Positions 45,551 to 54,068 of a stretch of DNA of 64,000 nucleotides are shown here, piece after piece. Each line of letters starts with the position of its first letter. The first letter of the stretch is position 1. This DNA comes from Blastococcus capsensis (GTDB taxonomy: Bacteria; Actinomycetota; Actinomycetes; Mycobacteriales; Geodermatophilaceae). The notes under the pieces are model-generated. The model did not search any database. It was given only the letters and a program-made list of their open reading frames with translations, and was not told where the DNA came from. Location of the stretch: the NCBI RefSeq assembly GCF_030165005.1, contig NZ_JASNNW010000005.1, positions 1 to 64,000 of the forward strand. Direction: 5' to 3'. The position numbers and the translations under genes are program-made.

Positions 45551-45575
45551 GCACGGTGCGCGGTCCCGACCGTGC
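45551..45575 (+). terminator. hairpin after the MazEF-like module
   Basis: GCACGGT (45551-45557) and ACCGTGC (45569-45575) form a perfect 7-base stem around an 11-base loop, 66 bases past the toxin stop. The rest of 45486-45657 shows no gene. Confidence 0.45.
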
Positions 45576-45657
45576 GCGGAGAAACGCGCGCCTCCGCAGG
45601 AGCCGTGCCACACCTCCAGCAGCTGACCGGCTGTTCGGGTCGCGCAGAATGTGCGAC

Positions 45658-46092
45658 GTGCCCAACCCTTCCGCGCAGGTCGCCACCGCCGACGACTGGC
45701 CGGAGGCCGCGGCCCTGCGCACCCGGGTGTTCGTCGAGGAGCAGGGCGTCCCGCCCGAGATCGAGCAGGACGACGCCGACGCGACCGCCGTCCACGTGCT
45801 CAGCCGGGACGACGCGGGCTGCGTGGTCGCGACCGGGCGGCTGCTGCTCGACGGGACCACGGCGCGAATCGGCCGGATGGCCGCCGACGCCGGCGTCCGC
45901 GGCCGAGGACACGGCGCCGCGGTGCTCGCGGAACTGCACCGGCAGGCCATCGCCCGGGGCGCCACCGAGGTGGAGCTGCACGCCCAGCTGCCGGCCCGCC
46001 GCTTCTACGAGCGGGAGGGCTACACGGCCGTCGGCGAGGTGTACGAGGAGGCCGGTATCGCCCACATCACGATGCGGCGCGCGCTGCCCTGA
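45658..46092 (+). CDS. GNAT family N-acetyltransferase
   Basis: 144 residues. RTRVFVEEQGVPPEIEQDDADATAVHVLSRDDAG and GRMAADAGVRGRGHGAAVLAELHRQAIARGATEVELHAQLPARRFYEREGYTAVGEVYEEAGIAHITMRRAL are the ElaA-like GNAT pattern, including the acetyl-CoA loop RGRGHGA. The substrate is unknown. GTG 45658 lies 7 bases after CAGAAT (45645-45650), suggesting a leaderless mRNA; ATG 45649 is an alternative. Confidence 0.87.
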   Translation: MPNPSAQVATADDWPEAAALRTRVFVEEQGVPPEIEQDDADATAVHVLSRDDAGCVVATGRLLLDGTTARIGRMAADAGVRGRGHGAAVLAELHRQAIARGATEVELHAQLPARRFYEREGYTAVGEVYEEAGIAHITMRRALP

Positions 46093-46112
46093 GGCGCTCC
46101 CGGGGCCGGTGT

Positions 46113-46149
46113 GACCGATCGGTCCGGATGTGAGCAGACACGTCGTGTC
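46113..46149. promoter_or_regulatory. two palindromes upstream of dnaE
   Basis: GACCGATCGGTC (46113-46124) is a perfect 12-base palindrome and GACACG-T-CGTGTC (46137-46149) a perfect inverted repeat around one base. They lie 20-57 bases after the GNAT stop and about 155 bases before dnaE. Either could be an operator or part of a terminator. The remaining DNA to 46302 shows only TAGAAC (46162) as a possible -10. Confidence 0.4.
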
Positions 46150-46302
46150 AGACCCTCGGCGTAGAACCGAACCAGTGCGAGGATCGTCCCACCGGCCCGC
46201 CGGTGCCTGCCGCCCCTCGCACGCACCGCCGGTCTTCCCCGCCGGTCGCCCGCCGCGTGACGCCGGCCGGGCACGCACGACCCGTGAGGAGCCAGACCCG
46301 CT

Positions 46303-49300
46303 GTGAGCAGCCCGTCCGATTCGTTCGTGCACCTGCACGTGCACACCGAGTACTCGATGCTCGACGGCGCGGCGAAGCTGCCGGAGGTCACCAAGGCCGC
46401 GGCCGAGCAGGGCATGCCGGCGCTGGCCATGACCGACCACGGCAACGTCTTCGGCGCCTACGACTTCTACAAGCAGGCGGGCGCCGCCGGTGTGAAGCCG
46501 ATCATCGGCATGGAGGGCTACTACACCCCCGGATCGCGCTTCGACCGCGCGCCGTTCGATTTCGGCGACAACCTCATCGACGAGGAGGGTGACGGCGGCT
46601 CCAACCGGGGCAAGGCCGCCTACACCCACATGACCCTGCTGGCCCGCACCACCGAGGGGATGCACAACCTCTTCCGCATCTCCTCGCTCGCCAGCCTCGA
46701 GGGGCAGTACCGCAAGCCGCGGTTCGACCGCGACCTGCTGGAGCGCTACGGCAAGGGCCTGATCGCCACCACCGGCTGCCCGTCGGGCGAGGTGAACATG
46801 TGGCTGCGCGCCGGCAAGGAGGACAAGGCGCGCCAGGCGGCCGCCGACTTCCAGGACATCTTCGGGCGCGAGAATTTCTACGCCGAGCTGATGGACCACG
46901 GGCTGTCCATCGAGAAGAAGACCCGCCCGGCCCTGCTGGCGATCGCCAAGGACCTCGGCATCCCGCTGCTGGCCACCAACGACCTGCACTACACGCACAA
47001 GGAGGACGCCGAGGCCCACGACGCCCTGCTGTGCATCCAGACGGGGTCGCGGCTCAACGAGCCCAACCGCTTCAAGTTCAACGGTGACGGCTACTACCTG
47101 AAGTCCGCCGCGGAGATGCGCGCGTTGTTCACCGGCGACCTCCGCGAGGCCTGCGACAACACCCTGCTGGTCGCCGAGCAGTGCGAGGTGAGCTTCACCG
47201 AGGGCGCCGACCTGATGCCCCGCTTCCCCCTGCCGCCGGGGGAGGACGAGACCTCCTGGTTCGTCAAGGAGGTCGAGCGCGGCCTGCACAAGCGCTACCC
47301 GGGTGGCATCCCCGACCACGTGCGCAAGCAGGCCGACTACGAGGTCGGGATCATCACCCAGATGGGCTTCCCGGGGTACTTCCTCGTGGTCGCCGACTTC
47401 ATCAACTGGGCCAAGGACAACGGCATCCGCGTCGGTCCCGGCCGTGGCTCGGCGGCTGGCTCGCTGGCCGCCTACGCCATGGGCATCACCGACCTCGACC
47501 CGCTGCAGCACGGGCTGATCTTCGAGCGGTTCCTCAACCCCGAGCGCGTCTCCATGCCCGACGTCGACATCGACTTCGACGACCGCCGGCGCGGGGAGGT
47601 CATCCAGTACGTCTCGAAGAAGTACGGCGAGGAGCGGGTCAGCCAGATCGTCACCTACGGGACGATCAAGGCCAAGGCCGCGATCAAGGACGCCGCTCGC
47701 GTGCTGGACCGGCCGTACTCGGTGGGCGACGAGCTGACCAAGCTCATGCCGCCGGACGTGATGGGCAAGGGCATCCCGCTCTCGGGTGTCTTCGACCCGG
47801 CCCACCCGCGCTACAAGGAGGCCACGGAGTTCCGCGCTCGCTACGAGTCCGACCCCGGCGCGGCCGAAGTCGTCGACCAGGCCCGCAAGCTCGAGGGGCT
47901 GAAGCGCCAGTGGGGCGTGCACGCCGCCGGCGTCATCATCGGCCGGTACCCGCTGATCGACTCGATCCCGATCATGCGGCGCGAGGCCGACGGGGCGGTC
48001 ATCACGCAGTTCGACTACCCGACCTGCGAGACGCTCGGCCTGCTGAAGATGGACTTCCTGGGGCTGCGCAACCTCACGGTCATCGACGACGCGCTGCGCA
48101 ACATCGTGATCAACGGCAAGGAGCCGGTCGACCTCGACGAGATCAGCAAGAACCTCACCGACCCGAACACCTACGCGCTGCTCTCCCGCGGCGACACCCT
48201 CGGGGTCTTCCAGTTCGACGGCGGGCCGATGCGGTCGCTGCTGCGGCTCATGCGGCCGGACAACTTCGAGGACATCTCGGCCGTCGGCGCGCTCTACCGC
48301 CCCGGCCCGATGGGCGCGAACTCGCACACCAACTACGCGCTGCGCAAGAACGGCCAGCAGGAGATCACGCCGATCCACCCGGAGCTGGCCGAGCCGCTGG
48401 AGGAGATCCTCGGCCAGACCTACGGCCTGATCGTCTACCAGGAGCAGGTCATGGCGATCGCGCAGAAGGTCGCCGGGTACTCGCTCGGCAAGGCCGACCT
48501 GCTGCGCCGCGCGATGGGCAAGAAGAAGAAGTCCGTCCTGGACGCCGAGTTCGTCGGCTTCGAGGCGGGGATGAAGGCCAACGGCTTCTCCGGCGCCGCG
48601 ATCAAGACGCTGTGGGACATCCTCGTCCCGTTCGCCGACTACGCGTTCAACAAGGCCCACTCGGCCGCCTACGGCCTCGTGTCGTACTGGACGGCCTACC
48701 TCAAGGCGAACTACCCGGCCGAGTACATGGCCGGGCTGCTCACCAGCGTCCAGGACGACAAGGACCGCCGGCCGGTCTACCTGGCCGAGTGCCGCCGGAT
48801 GGGCATCAAGGTCCTCCCGCCGGACGTCAACGAGTCCTCCTGGGACTTCACCGCCGTCGGCACCGACATCCGCTTCGGCCTGGCCTCGGTGCGCAACGTC
48901 GGCACCAACGTCGTCGAGTCGATCGTCCGGGCCCGCGAGGAGAAGGGCGCGTTCAAGGACTTCGCCGACTTCATGCGCAAGATCGACACGGTGGCCTGCA
49001 ACAAGAAGGTCATCGAGTCCCTGGCCAAGGCCGGCGCCTTCGACTCGCTCGGCCACTCGCGCCAGGGCGTCGTCGCGATCCACGCGCAGGCCGTCGACTC
49101 CGCCATGGGCCTCAAGCGCAAGGAGGCCGAGGGTCAGTTCGACCTCTTCGGCAGCTTCGGCGAGGGCGACGCGGCCGACGACCCCTTCGGCAGCGCGCTG
49201 GACATCACGATCCCCACCGCCGACTGGTCCAAGAGCGAGCGGCTGATGTTCGAGCGCGACATGCTCGGCCTCTACGTCTCCGACCACCCGCTGCACGGGG

Positions 49301-49863
49301 TGGAGCACGTGCTCGCGGCCAACGCCGACACCCCGATCGCCGAGATCAACGCCGGCGGCGTCGAGGACGGCGCCAACGTCACCATCGCCGGCATCCTCAC
49401 CGCCGTCTCACCGCGCACGAACAAGCAGGGCGCGCCGTGGGCGATCGCCACGCTGGAGGACCTCGAGTCCGGCATCGAGGTGCTGTTCTTCCCCAAGACC
49501 TGGGCCGAGGTCTCGGAGAAGGTCGTCCGTGACCAGATCATCGTGGTGAAGGGCCGGATCAGCCGGCGGGACGACCAGCCCTCGCTGTTCGGCTCCGAGG
49601 TCACCATCCCGGAGTTGACCGACGGGCCGCGCGGCCCGGTGCTCGTCTCCATGGCGGCGGCGCGCTGCACCCCGCCGGTGGTCGAGCGGCTCCGAGAGGT
49701 GCTGGGCAGTCATCCGGGCACCACTGAGGTCCAGCTGAAGCTGGTCAACGGCAGCCGGGAGACCGTGCTCCGCCTCGACCAGGGGCTGCGAGTGCGCCCC
49801 AGCACGGCCCTGATGGGGGACATCAAGGCACTGCTCGGCCCGACCAGCGTGGCCCTGCTCTGA
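46303..49863 (+). CDS. dnaE: DNA polymerase III alpha subunit (replicative)
   Basis: 1186 residues, the length of DnaE1. The PHP domain starts FVHLHVHTEYSMLDGAAK; the polymerase palm has GPGRGSAAGSLAAYAMGITDLDPL and MPDVDIDFDDRRR (catalytic Asp). YQEQVMAIAQKVAGYSLGKADLLRRAMGKKK and an OB domain near residues 1010-1090 follow. It synthesises the chromosome. GTG 46303 has GAGGAG upstream at rather long spacing. It is the replicative DnaE1 rather than the mutagenic DnaE2, judged by length and PHP residues. Confidence 0.96.
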   Translation: MSSPSDSFVHLHVHTEYSMLDGAAKLPEVTKAAAEQGMPALAMTDHGNVFGAYDFYKQAGAAGVKPIIGMEGYYTPGSRFDRAPFDFGDNLIDEEGDGGSNRGKAAYTHMTLLARTTEGMHNLFRISSLASLEGQYRKPRFDRDLLERYGKGLIATTGCPSGEVNMWLRAGKEDKARQAAADFQDIFGRENFYAELMDHGLSIEKKTRPALLAIAKDLGIPLLATNDLHYTHKEDAEAHDALLCIQTGSRLNEPNRFKFNGDGYYLKSAAEMRALFTGDLREACDNTLLVAEQCEVSFTEGADLMPRFPLPPGEDETSWFVKEVERGLHKRYPGGIPDHVRKQADYEVGIITQMGFPGYFLVVADFINWAKDNGIRVGPGRGSAAGSLAAYAMGITDLDPLQHGLIFERFLNPERVSMPDVDIDFDDRRRGEVIQYVSKKYGEERVSQIVTYGTIKAKAAIKDAARVLDRPYSVGDELTKLMPPDVMGKGIPLSGVFDPAHPRYKEATEFRARYESDPGAAEVVDQARKLEGLKRQWGVHAAGVIIGRYPLIDSIPIMRREADGAVITQFDYPTCETLGLLKMDFLGLRNLTVIDDALRNIVINGKEPVDLDEISKNLTDPNTYALLSRGDTLGVFQFDGGPMRSLLRLMRPDNFEDISAVGALYRPGPMGANSHTNYALRKNGQQEITPIHPELAEPLEEILGQTYGLIVYQEQVMAIAQKVAGYSLGKADLLRRAMGKKKKSVLDAEFVGFEAGMKANGFSGAAIKTLWDILVPFADYAFNKAHSAAYGLVSYWTAYLKANYPAEYMAGLLTSVQDDKDRRPVYLAECRRMGIKVLPPDVNESSWDFTAVGTDIRFGLASVRNVGTNVVESIVRAREEKGAFKDFADFMRKIDTVACNKKVIESLAKAGAFDSLGHSRQGVVAIHAQAVDSAMGLKRKEAEGQFDLFGSFGEGDAADDPFGSALDITIPTADWSKSERLMFERDMLGLYVSDHPLHGVEHVLAANADTPIAEINAGGVEDGANVTIAGILTAVSPRTNKQGAPWAIATLEDLESGIEVLFFPKTWAEVSEKVVRDQIIVVKGRISRRDDQPSLFGSEVTIPELTDGPRGPVLVSMAAARCTPPVVERLREVLGSHPGTTEVQLKLVNGSRETVLRLDQGLRVRPSTALMGDIKALLGPTSVALL

Positions 49864-49933
49864 CCTCGCGTCCCCTGGCGGTCGACGGGGGGCGAGGACC
49901 GCGGTACCCGTGCGTGCGTTGTTCACTGGACGC

Positions 49934-50527
49934 GTGAGCACTCCACCGCTGCCCGCCCACCTGCTCTCCGGGGTGCCCGCGCACGCCTACTGGCGGGGGT
50001 GGCCGGAGGTGCAGCAGGACCTCCGCGCCGGGCGCGGAGTGCTCCTCGGCACGGTGCTCGCCGGTCTCGCCGCCGGCGTCCTGTGGTGGCTGCTCGCCCC
50101 GCGCGCGGACTACCGGGTGACCGAGGCCGGCCCGGTGCCCATCGGCACGCCGACGGGGGAGCTGCAGGTCGGCGACGACGCGGTACTGCTCTTCGTGCTC
50201 CTCGGGTTCGGCCTCCTGGCCGGGGCGGCGGCCTGGCGGGTCCGCCGCGGTCGTGGCGTCGGCATGCTGCTCGTGCTGGCGGTCGGCACCTCGCTGGGCG
50301 CCGTGGTGGCGTGGCAGACCGGGGAGCTGCTGGGCGCGGCGCCCACCGAAGCGCAGTTGACCGAACTCGGCGCGCGGGTGACCACGGGGCTGGGCCTGGG
50401 CTCGCTGCCCGTGCTGGCGGCCGCGCCCTTCGCTGCGCTGCTGGCCTACCTGGCCGGCGCGCTGGTGTCGGCCGACGACGCCCTGGGCCGGCACGGCCGC
50501 GACGACAGCCGGTCTCCGGCCGGCTGA
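49934..50527 (+). CDS. DUF2567-like membrane protein
   Basis: About 197 residues with four hydrophobic segments (roughly 35-55, 85-103, 112-130 and 160-182 from this start). LRAGRGVLLGTVLAGLAAGVLWWLLAPRADYRVT is typical of actinobacterial DUF2567 proteins. GTG 49934 is six bases after TTCACT (49922-49927); ATG 49910 is the longer option. Function unknown. It is read in the same direction as dnaE, 70 bases away. Confidence 0.75.
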   Translation: MSTPPLPAHLLSGVPAHAYWRGWPEVQQDLRAGRGVLLGTVLAGLAAGVLWWLLAPRADYRVTEAGPVPIGTPTGELQVGDDAVLLFVLLGFGLLAGAAAWRVRRGRGVGMLLVLAVGTSLGAVVAWQTGELLGAAPTEAQLTELGARVTTGLGLGSLPVLAAAPFAALLAYLAGALVSADDALGRHGRDDSRSPAG

Positions 50528-50639
50528 GGCCCGCGCCTGTCCACCACCCGTTCTCGCCGGGCGACCGGTGTGCGTGGTGCACAAAGCGCTCGGCGAAGTT
50601 GGTCCACCACGGACGTGGGCACGCCGCCCCGCCTGTTCC

Positions 50640-50679
50640 TAGTGTCGTGCCTCACAGGATCTGCATGGTGTGGATCACA
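50640..50679 (+). promoter_or_regulatory. promoter and Crp-like half site upstream of fadD-like gene
   Basis: TAGTGT (50640-50645) is a possible -10. CATGGTGTGGATCACA (50664-50679) matches the right half of the Crp/GlxR site fully (T-N-G-N-TCACA) but the left half poorly. It would lie just downstream of the transcription start. The rest of 50528-50705 shows no gene. Confidence 0.35.
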
Positions 50680-50705
50680 GGGGCACGTTCGAGGAGTCGG
50701 CAGCC

Positions 50706-52172
50706 ATGGCCTTCGGTTACCTGCCCTGGGAGCATCTCGGGAGGTCCGGCGCGGCGTCGTGCGTCCGCGACGAGCAGGCTGAGCTGACCTACGCGGAGTT
50801 CGATGCCCGAATCGCCGCTCTCGCGGCGCTGCTCACCGAACGCGGGTTCGGCCGGGGTGACGTGCTGGCCATCATGCTGCCCAATCGCGTCGAGCTGCTC
50901 GTGGCGCTCTTCGCCGCCTGGCGGCTGGGGGGCGCGGCCACGCCGGTGAACCCGGTGTTCACCGCCAGTGAGGCCGATCACCAGATCACCGACTCCGGCG
51001 CGACCCTGGTCGTCAACCTCGGCCCGGACGCCCCCTCCGGCGGGCAGCCCGCCATCCACGTGGAGGACATGCCCGTCGGCGGCGTCGGGACGCCGGTTCC
51101 GCCGGTCCTCCTGCAGCCCGACGACCTGGCGCTGCTGATCTACACCAGCGGGTCCACGGGGCGGCCCAAGGGCGTCATGCTCGACCACGCCAACGTGGAG
51201 GCGATGTCGGGCACCATGGCGGCGCATTTCTCGCTGACCGAGCGCGACCACTGCCTGCTCGTCCTGCCTCTGTTCCACGCCAACGCGCTCATGGTGAGCG
51301 CGCTGGCCACCATCCGGGTGGGTGGGCAGCTCAGCATCGTCGGCAGCTTCTCCGCCAGCCGGTTCTTCGACCACGTCGAGAGACTCCGCCCCACCTACTT
51401 CTCGGCCGTGCCGACGATCTACGCGTTGCTGGCGTCCCTTCCCGAGGACGTCCGGCCGGACACGTCCTCCCTCCGGTTCGTCGTCTGCGGTGCCGCCCCG
51501 GTCTCCGCGGAGCTCCTGGCCCGCAGCGAGGAGCGGTTCGGCTTCACCATGGTGGAGGGCTACGGGTTGACCGAGGGCACGTGTGCCTCGGCGTGCAACC
51601 CGGTCGACGGCGTCCGCAAGCTCGGCACCGTCGGGCCCGCGCTGCCGGGGCAGCGGATCGCGATCGTGCGGGAGGACGGATCCCTCGCCGGCACGGGGGA
51701 GATCGGGGAGGTCGTCATCTCCGGTCCGACCGTCATGCGGGGGTACTTCGGCAAGCCCGAGGCCACCGCCGAGACGCTGGTGGACGGCTGGCTGCGGACC
51801 GGCGACGTCGGCCGGCTCGACGAGGACGGCTACCTCACGATCGTCGACCGCGTGAAGGACATGATCATCCGCGGCGGGGAGAACATCTATCCCAAGGAGA
51901 TCGAGGCCGTGCTCACGGCGGTGCCCGGCGTCCTCGAGGCCGCCGTCGTCGGACGTCCGGACGACGTCCTGGGGGAGTCGCCCGTGGCGTACGTGAGCCT
52001 CTACCCGGACGCCCGGATCGGGGAGGACGAACTGCTCGAGCACTGCCGGCGCCATCTCACCCGGGTGAAGGTGCCGGAGCGCATCGAGATCCTCGACGGC
52101 CTCCCCAAGAACCCGGTCGGCAAGACCGACAAACCGAGCCTCCGGCGAGCGCTGCAACCGCAACCCGTCTAG
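50706..52172 (+). CDS. acyl-CoA synthetase / AMP-dependent ligase (FadD-like)
   Basis: 488 residues. AMP-binding motifs: LLIYTSGSTGRPKGVMLDHANV (A3/P-loop, about residue 145), VEGYGLTEGT (A5), DGWLRTGDVGRLDEDGYLTIVDRVKDMIIRGGENIYPKEIE (A7-A8), and the C-terminal catalytic Lys in PKNPVGKTDKPSLR. It activates a carboxylic acid to its CoA ester; chain length is not predictable. ATG 50706 has GAGGAG upstream. It is the first gene of the unit with DUF3556, a desaturase-like enzyme and a PucR regulator. Confidence 0.88.
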   Translation: MAFGYLPWEHLGRSGAASCVRDEQAELTYAEFDARIAALAALLTERGFGRGDVLAIMLPNRVELLVALFAAWRLGGAATPVNPVFTASEADHQITDSGATLVVNLGPDAPSGGQPAIHVEDMPVGGVGTPVPPVLLQPDDLALLIYTSGSTGRPKGVMLDHANVEAMSGTMAAHFSLTERDHCLLVLPLFHANALMVSALATIRVGGQLSIVGSFSASRFFDHVERLRPTYFSAVPTIYALLASLPEDVRPDTSSLRFVVCGAAPVSAELLARSEERFGFTMVEGYGLTEGTCASACNPVDGVRKLGTVGPALPGQRIAIVREDGSLAGTGEIGEVVISGPTVMRGYFGKPEATAETLVDGWLRTGDVGRLDEDGYLTIVDRVKDMIIRGGENIYPKEIEAVLTAVPGVLEAAVVGRPDDVLGESPVAYVSLYPDARIGEDELLEHCRRHLTRVKVPERIEILDGLPKNPVGKTDKPSLRRALQPQPV

Positions 52173-52259
52173 CCGGCACCGCAGTCCCGACCGCACCAGC
52201 AGTTCCCGCTGCACGAGCGCCCTCGTGCTGATCATCCCTGCCCGAACGAAGGAGCACTC

Positions 52260-54068
52260 GTGGGATTCAAGACCGCAGACATGCCGCCGGTGGACCCGGC
52301 CCAGTTCGAGTCGATGCCCTTCATGGATCGCATGCGGATGCTCGCGACCCACTGGTGCGAGTACGGCTTCGGCGGCCCGAAGACCAACCACATGCTCTAC
52401 GTCTACAAGCTGATCTTCTACGTGGTCGGCGGCGTCGCCGTCGTGGCCCTCACCACGCCCGGTCTCGGTGGCATCGGGAACTTCGCCTCCTGGTGGGGCG
52501 AGCTGATCGTCTACCAGAAGCTGATCGTCTGGACCGTGCTGTTCGAGATCACCGGCTGGGCGTCGTCTTCGGGGCCGCTGGCGTTCAAGTTCAAGCCGTT
52601 CATCGGCGGCTTCCTGTACTGGACGCGGCGCAACACCCTGCGCCTGCCCCCGTGGCCGGGCAAGGTGCCGTTCACCAAGGGCGACCACCGCACCACGTTC
52701 GACGTCGTCCTCTACTGCAGCATCCTGGCCACGCTGGCGTTCCTGCTGCTCACCCCGGGATTCGAGTCGTCCGCCGTGCCGGGCAGCGACGCCGGGCTGC
52801 TCCCGCAGTGGGGGCTGCTCGCCTACGTGGCGCTGATCATCGTCATGGGCCTGCGCGACCGGGTCGTCTTCCTGGCGGCGCGGTCGGAGCAGTACGTCGC
52901 CGTGCTGTTCTTCTTCGGCGTCCTGAGCACCCAGGTCGACATGGTCCTCGCCGCCAAGATCGCCGTGGTGACCATCTGGATGGGTGCCGGCATCTCGAAG
53001 TTCGGCCACCACTTCACCAACGTCGTCCCGCCGATGATGAGCAACACCCCGTGGCTGACGTCGCTGAAGTTCAAGCGGGCTCTCTACCGCGACTACCCGA
53101 ACGACCTGCGGCCCTCGAAGATCGCCTGGGCCTTCGCCCACATCGGCGGCACCGTCGTCGAACTCGTGCTGCCGTTGGTGCTGCTGTTCTCGACCGACTC
53201 GACGATCACCTGGCTGGCGATCGTGGGCATGGTGGTGTTCCACATCTTCATCACCTCCACCTTCCCGCTCGCGGTGCCGCTGGAGTGGAACGTCTTCTTC
53301 ATGTTCGCCCCCGTCTGGCTCTTCGCCGGCTTCCCCGCCTCCGAGGGCTACGGCGTCGGCGACATCAGCTCGCCGTGGCTGCTCGTCGCCATCCTCGCCG
53401 TCTTCGTCGCCTTCCCGATCCTGGGCAACCTGCGGCCCGACCTGGTCTCGTTCCTGCCGTCGATGCGGCAGTACGCCGGCAACTGGGCCTCGGCGACCTG
53501 GGCGTTCCGTGGTGACGAGGCCGAGGACAAGCTGAACAAGCACCTGGTCAAGTACAACCCCAACCAGGTCGACCAGCTCTCCGGTGCGTTCGGCAAGGAG
53601 ATCGCCGAGATCTTCATGCAGAAGGCGATGGCCTGGCGGACCATGCACAGCCAGGGCCGCGGCCTGATGTCGCTGATGATGCGGCACCTCGACCGCCTGG
53701 AGAACTACCGCATCCGGGAGGGCGAGTTCGTCTGCACCACGCTGGTCGGCTGGCAGTTCGGTGACGCCCACCTGCACAACGAGCAGACGATCACCGCCGT
53801 GCAGAAGCGCTGCGCGTTCGAGCCGGGCGAGTGCATCGTCGTGTGGGTCGAATCCCAGCCGATCCACCGCTCGACCCAGGAGTACAAGGTCATCGACGCG
53901 GCGCTCGGCGTCGTGGAGCGGGGCTACTGGAACGTGGCGGAGGCCGTGGCCGAGCAGCCCTGGCTGCCCAACGGGCCCATCCCGCACACCGTCACGTGGC
54001 GCAGCCCCGGCTACACGCCAGCCGGGGAGCACCCGCACCCGGCGGTCCGTGCCAGTGTGAGTGCATGA
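52260..54068 (+). CDS. DUF3556 transmembrane protein
   Basis: 602 residues. About eight to nine spans between residues 40 and 410, with conserved soluble loops such as FKFKPFIGGFLYWTRRNTLRLPPWPG, WMGAGISKFGHHFTNVVPPMMSNTPW and KFKRALYRDYPNDLRPS. A soluble C-terminal part (about 415-600, MAWRTMHSQGRGLMSLMMRHLDRLENYRIREGEFVC, then VGWQFGDAHLHNEQTI) follows. His-rich spans could hold a metal, which is speculation. GTG 52260 has GGAG upstream. ATGA overlap with the next gene. Function unknown. Confidence 0.85.
   Translation: MGFKTADMPPVDPAQFESMPFMDRMRMLATHWCEYGFGGPKTNHMLYVYKLIFYVVGGVAVVALTTPGLGGIGNFASWWGELIVYQKLIVWTVLFEITGWASSSGPLAFKFKPFIGGFLYWTRRNTLRLPPWPGKVPFTKGDHRTTFDVVLYCSILATLAFLLLTPGFESSAVPGSDAGLLPQWGLLAYVALIIVMGLRDRVVFLAARSEQYVAVLFFFGVLSTQVDMVLAAKIAVVTIWMGAGISKFGHHFTNVVPPMMSNTPWLTSLKFKRALYRDYPNDLRPSKIAWAFAHIGGTVVELVLPLVLLFSTDSTITWLAIVGMVVFHIFITSTFPLAVPLEWNVFFMFAPVWLFAGFPASEGYGVGDISSPWLLVAILAVFVAFPILGNLRPDLVSFLPSMRQYAGNWASATWAFRGDEAEDKLNKHLVKYNPNQVDQLSGAFGKEIAEIFMQKAMAWRTMHSQGRGLMSLMMRHLDRLENYRIREGEFVCTTLVGWQFGDAHLHNEQTITAVQKRCAFEPGECIVVWVESQPIHRSTQEYKVIDAALGVVERGYWNVAEAVAEQPWLPNGPIPHTVTWRSPGYTPAGEHPHPAVRASVSA

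Noticed and set aside
44926-49308. A 1460-codon open frame on the minus strand across dnaE
   Set aside because: It is antisense to a complete dnaE, has low-complexity Arg/Val/Gly/His composition and no family motif. Long empty frames are common opposite genes in GC-rich DNA.
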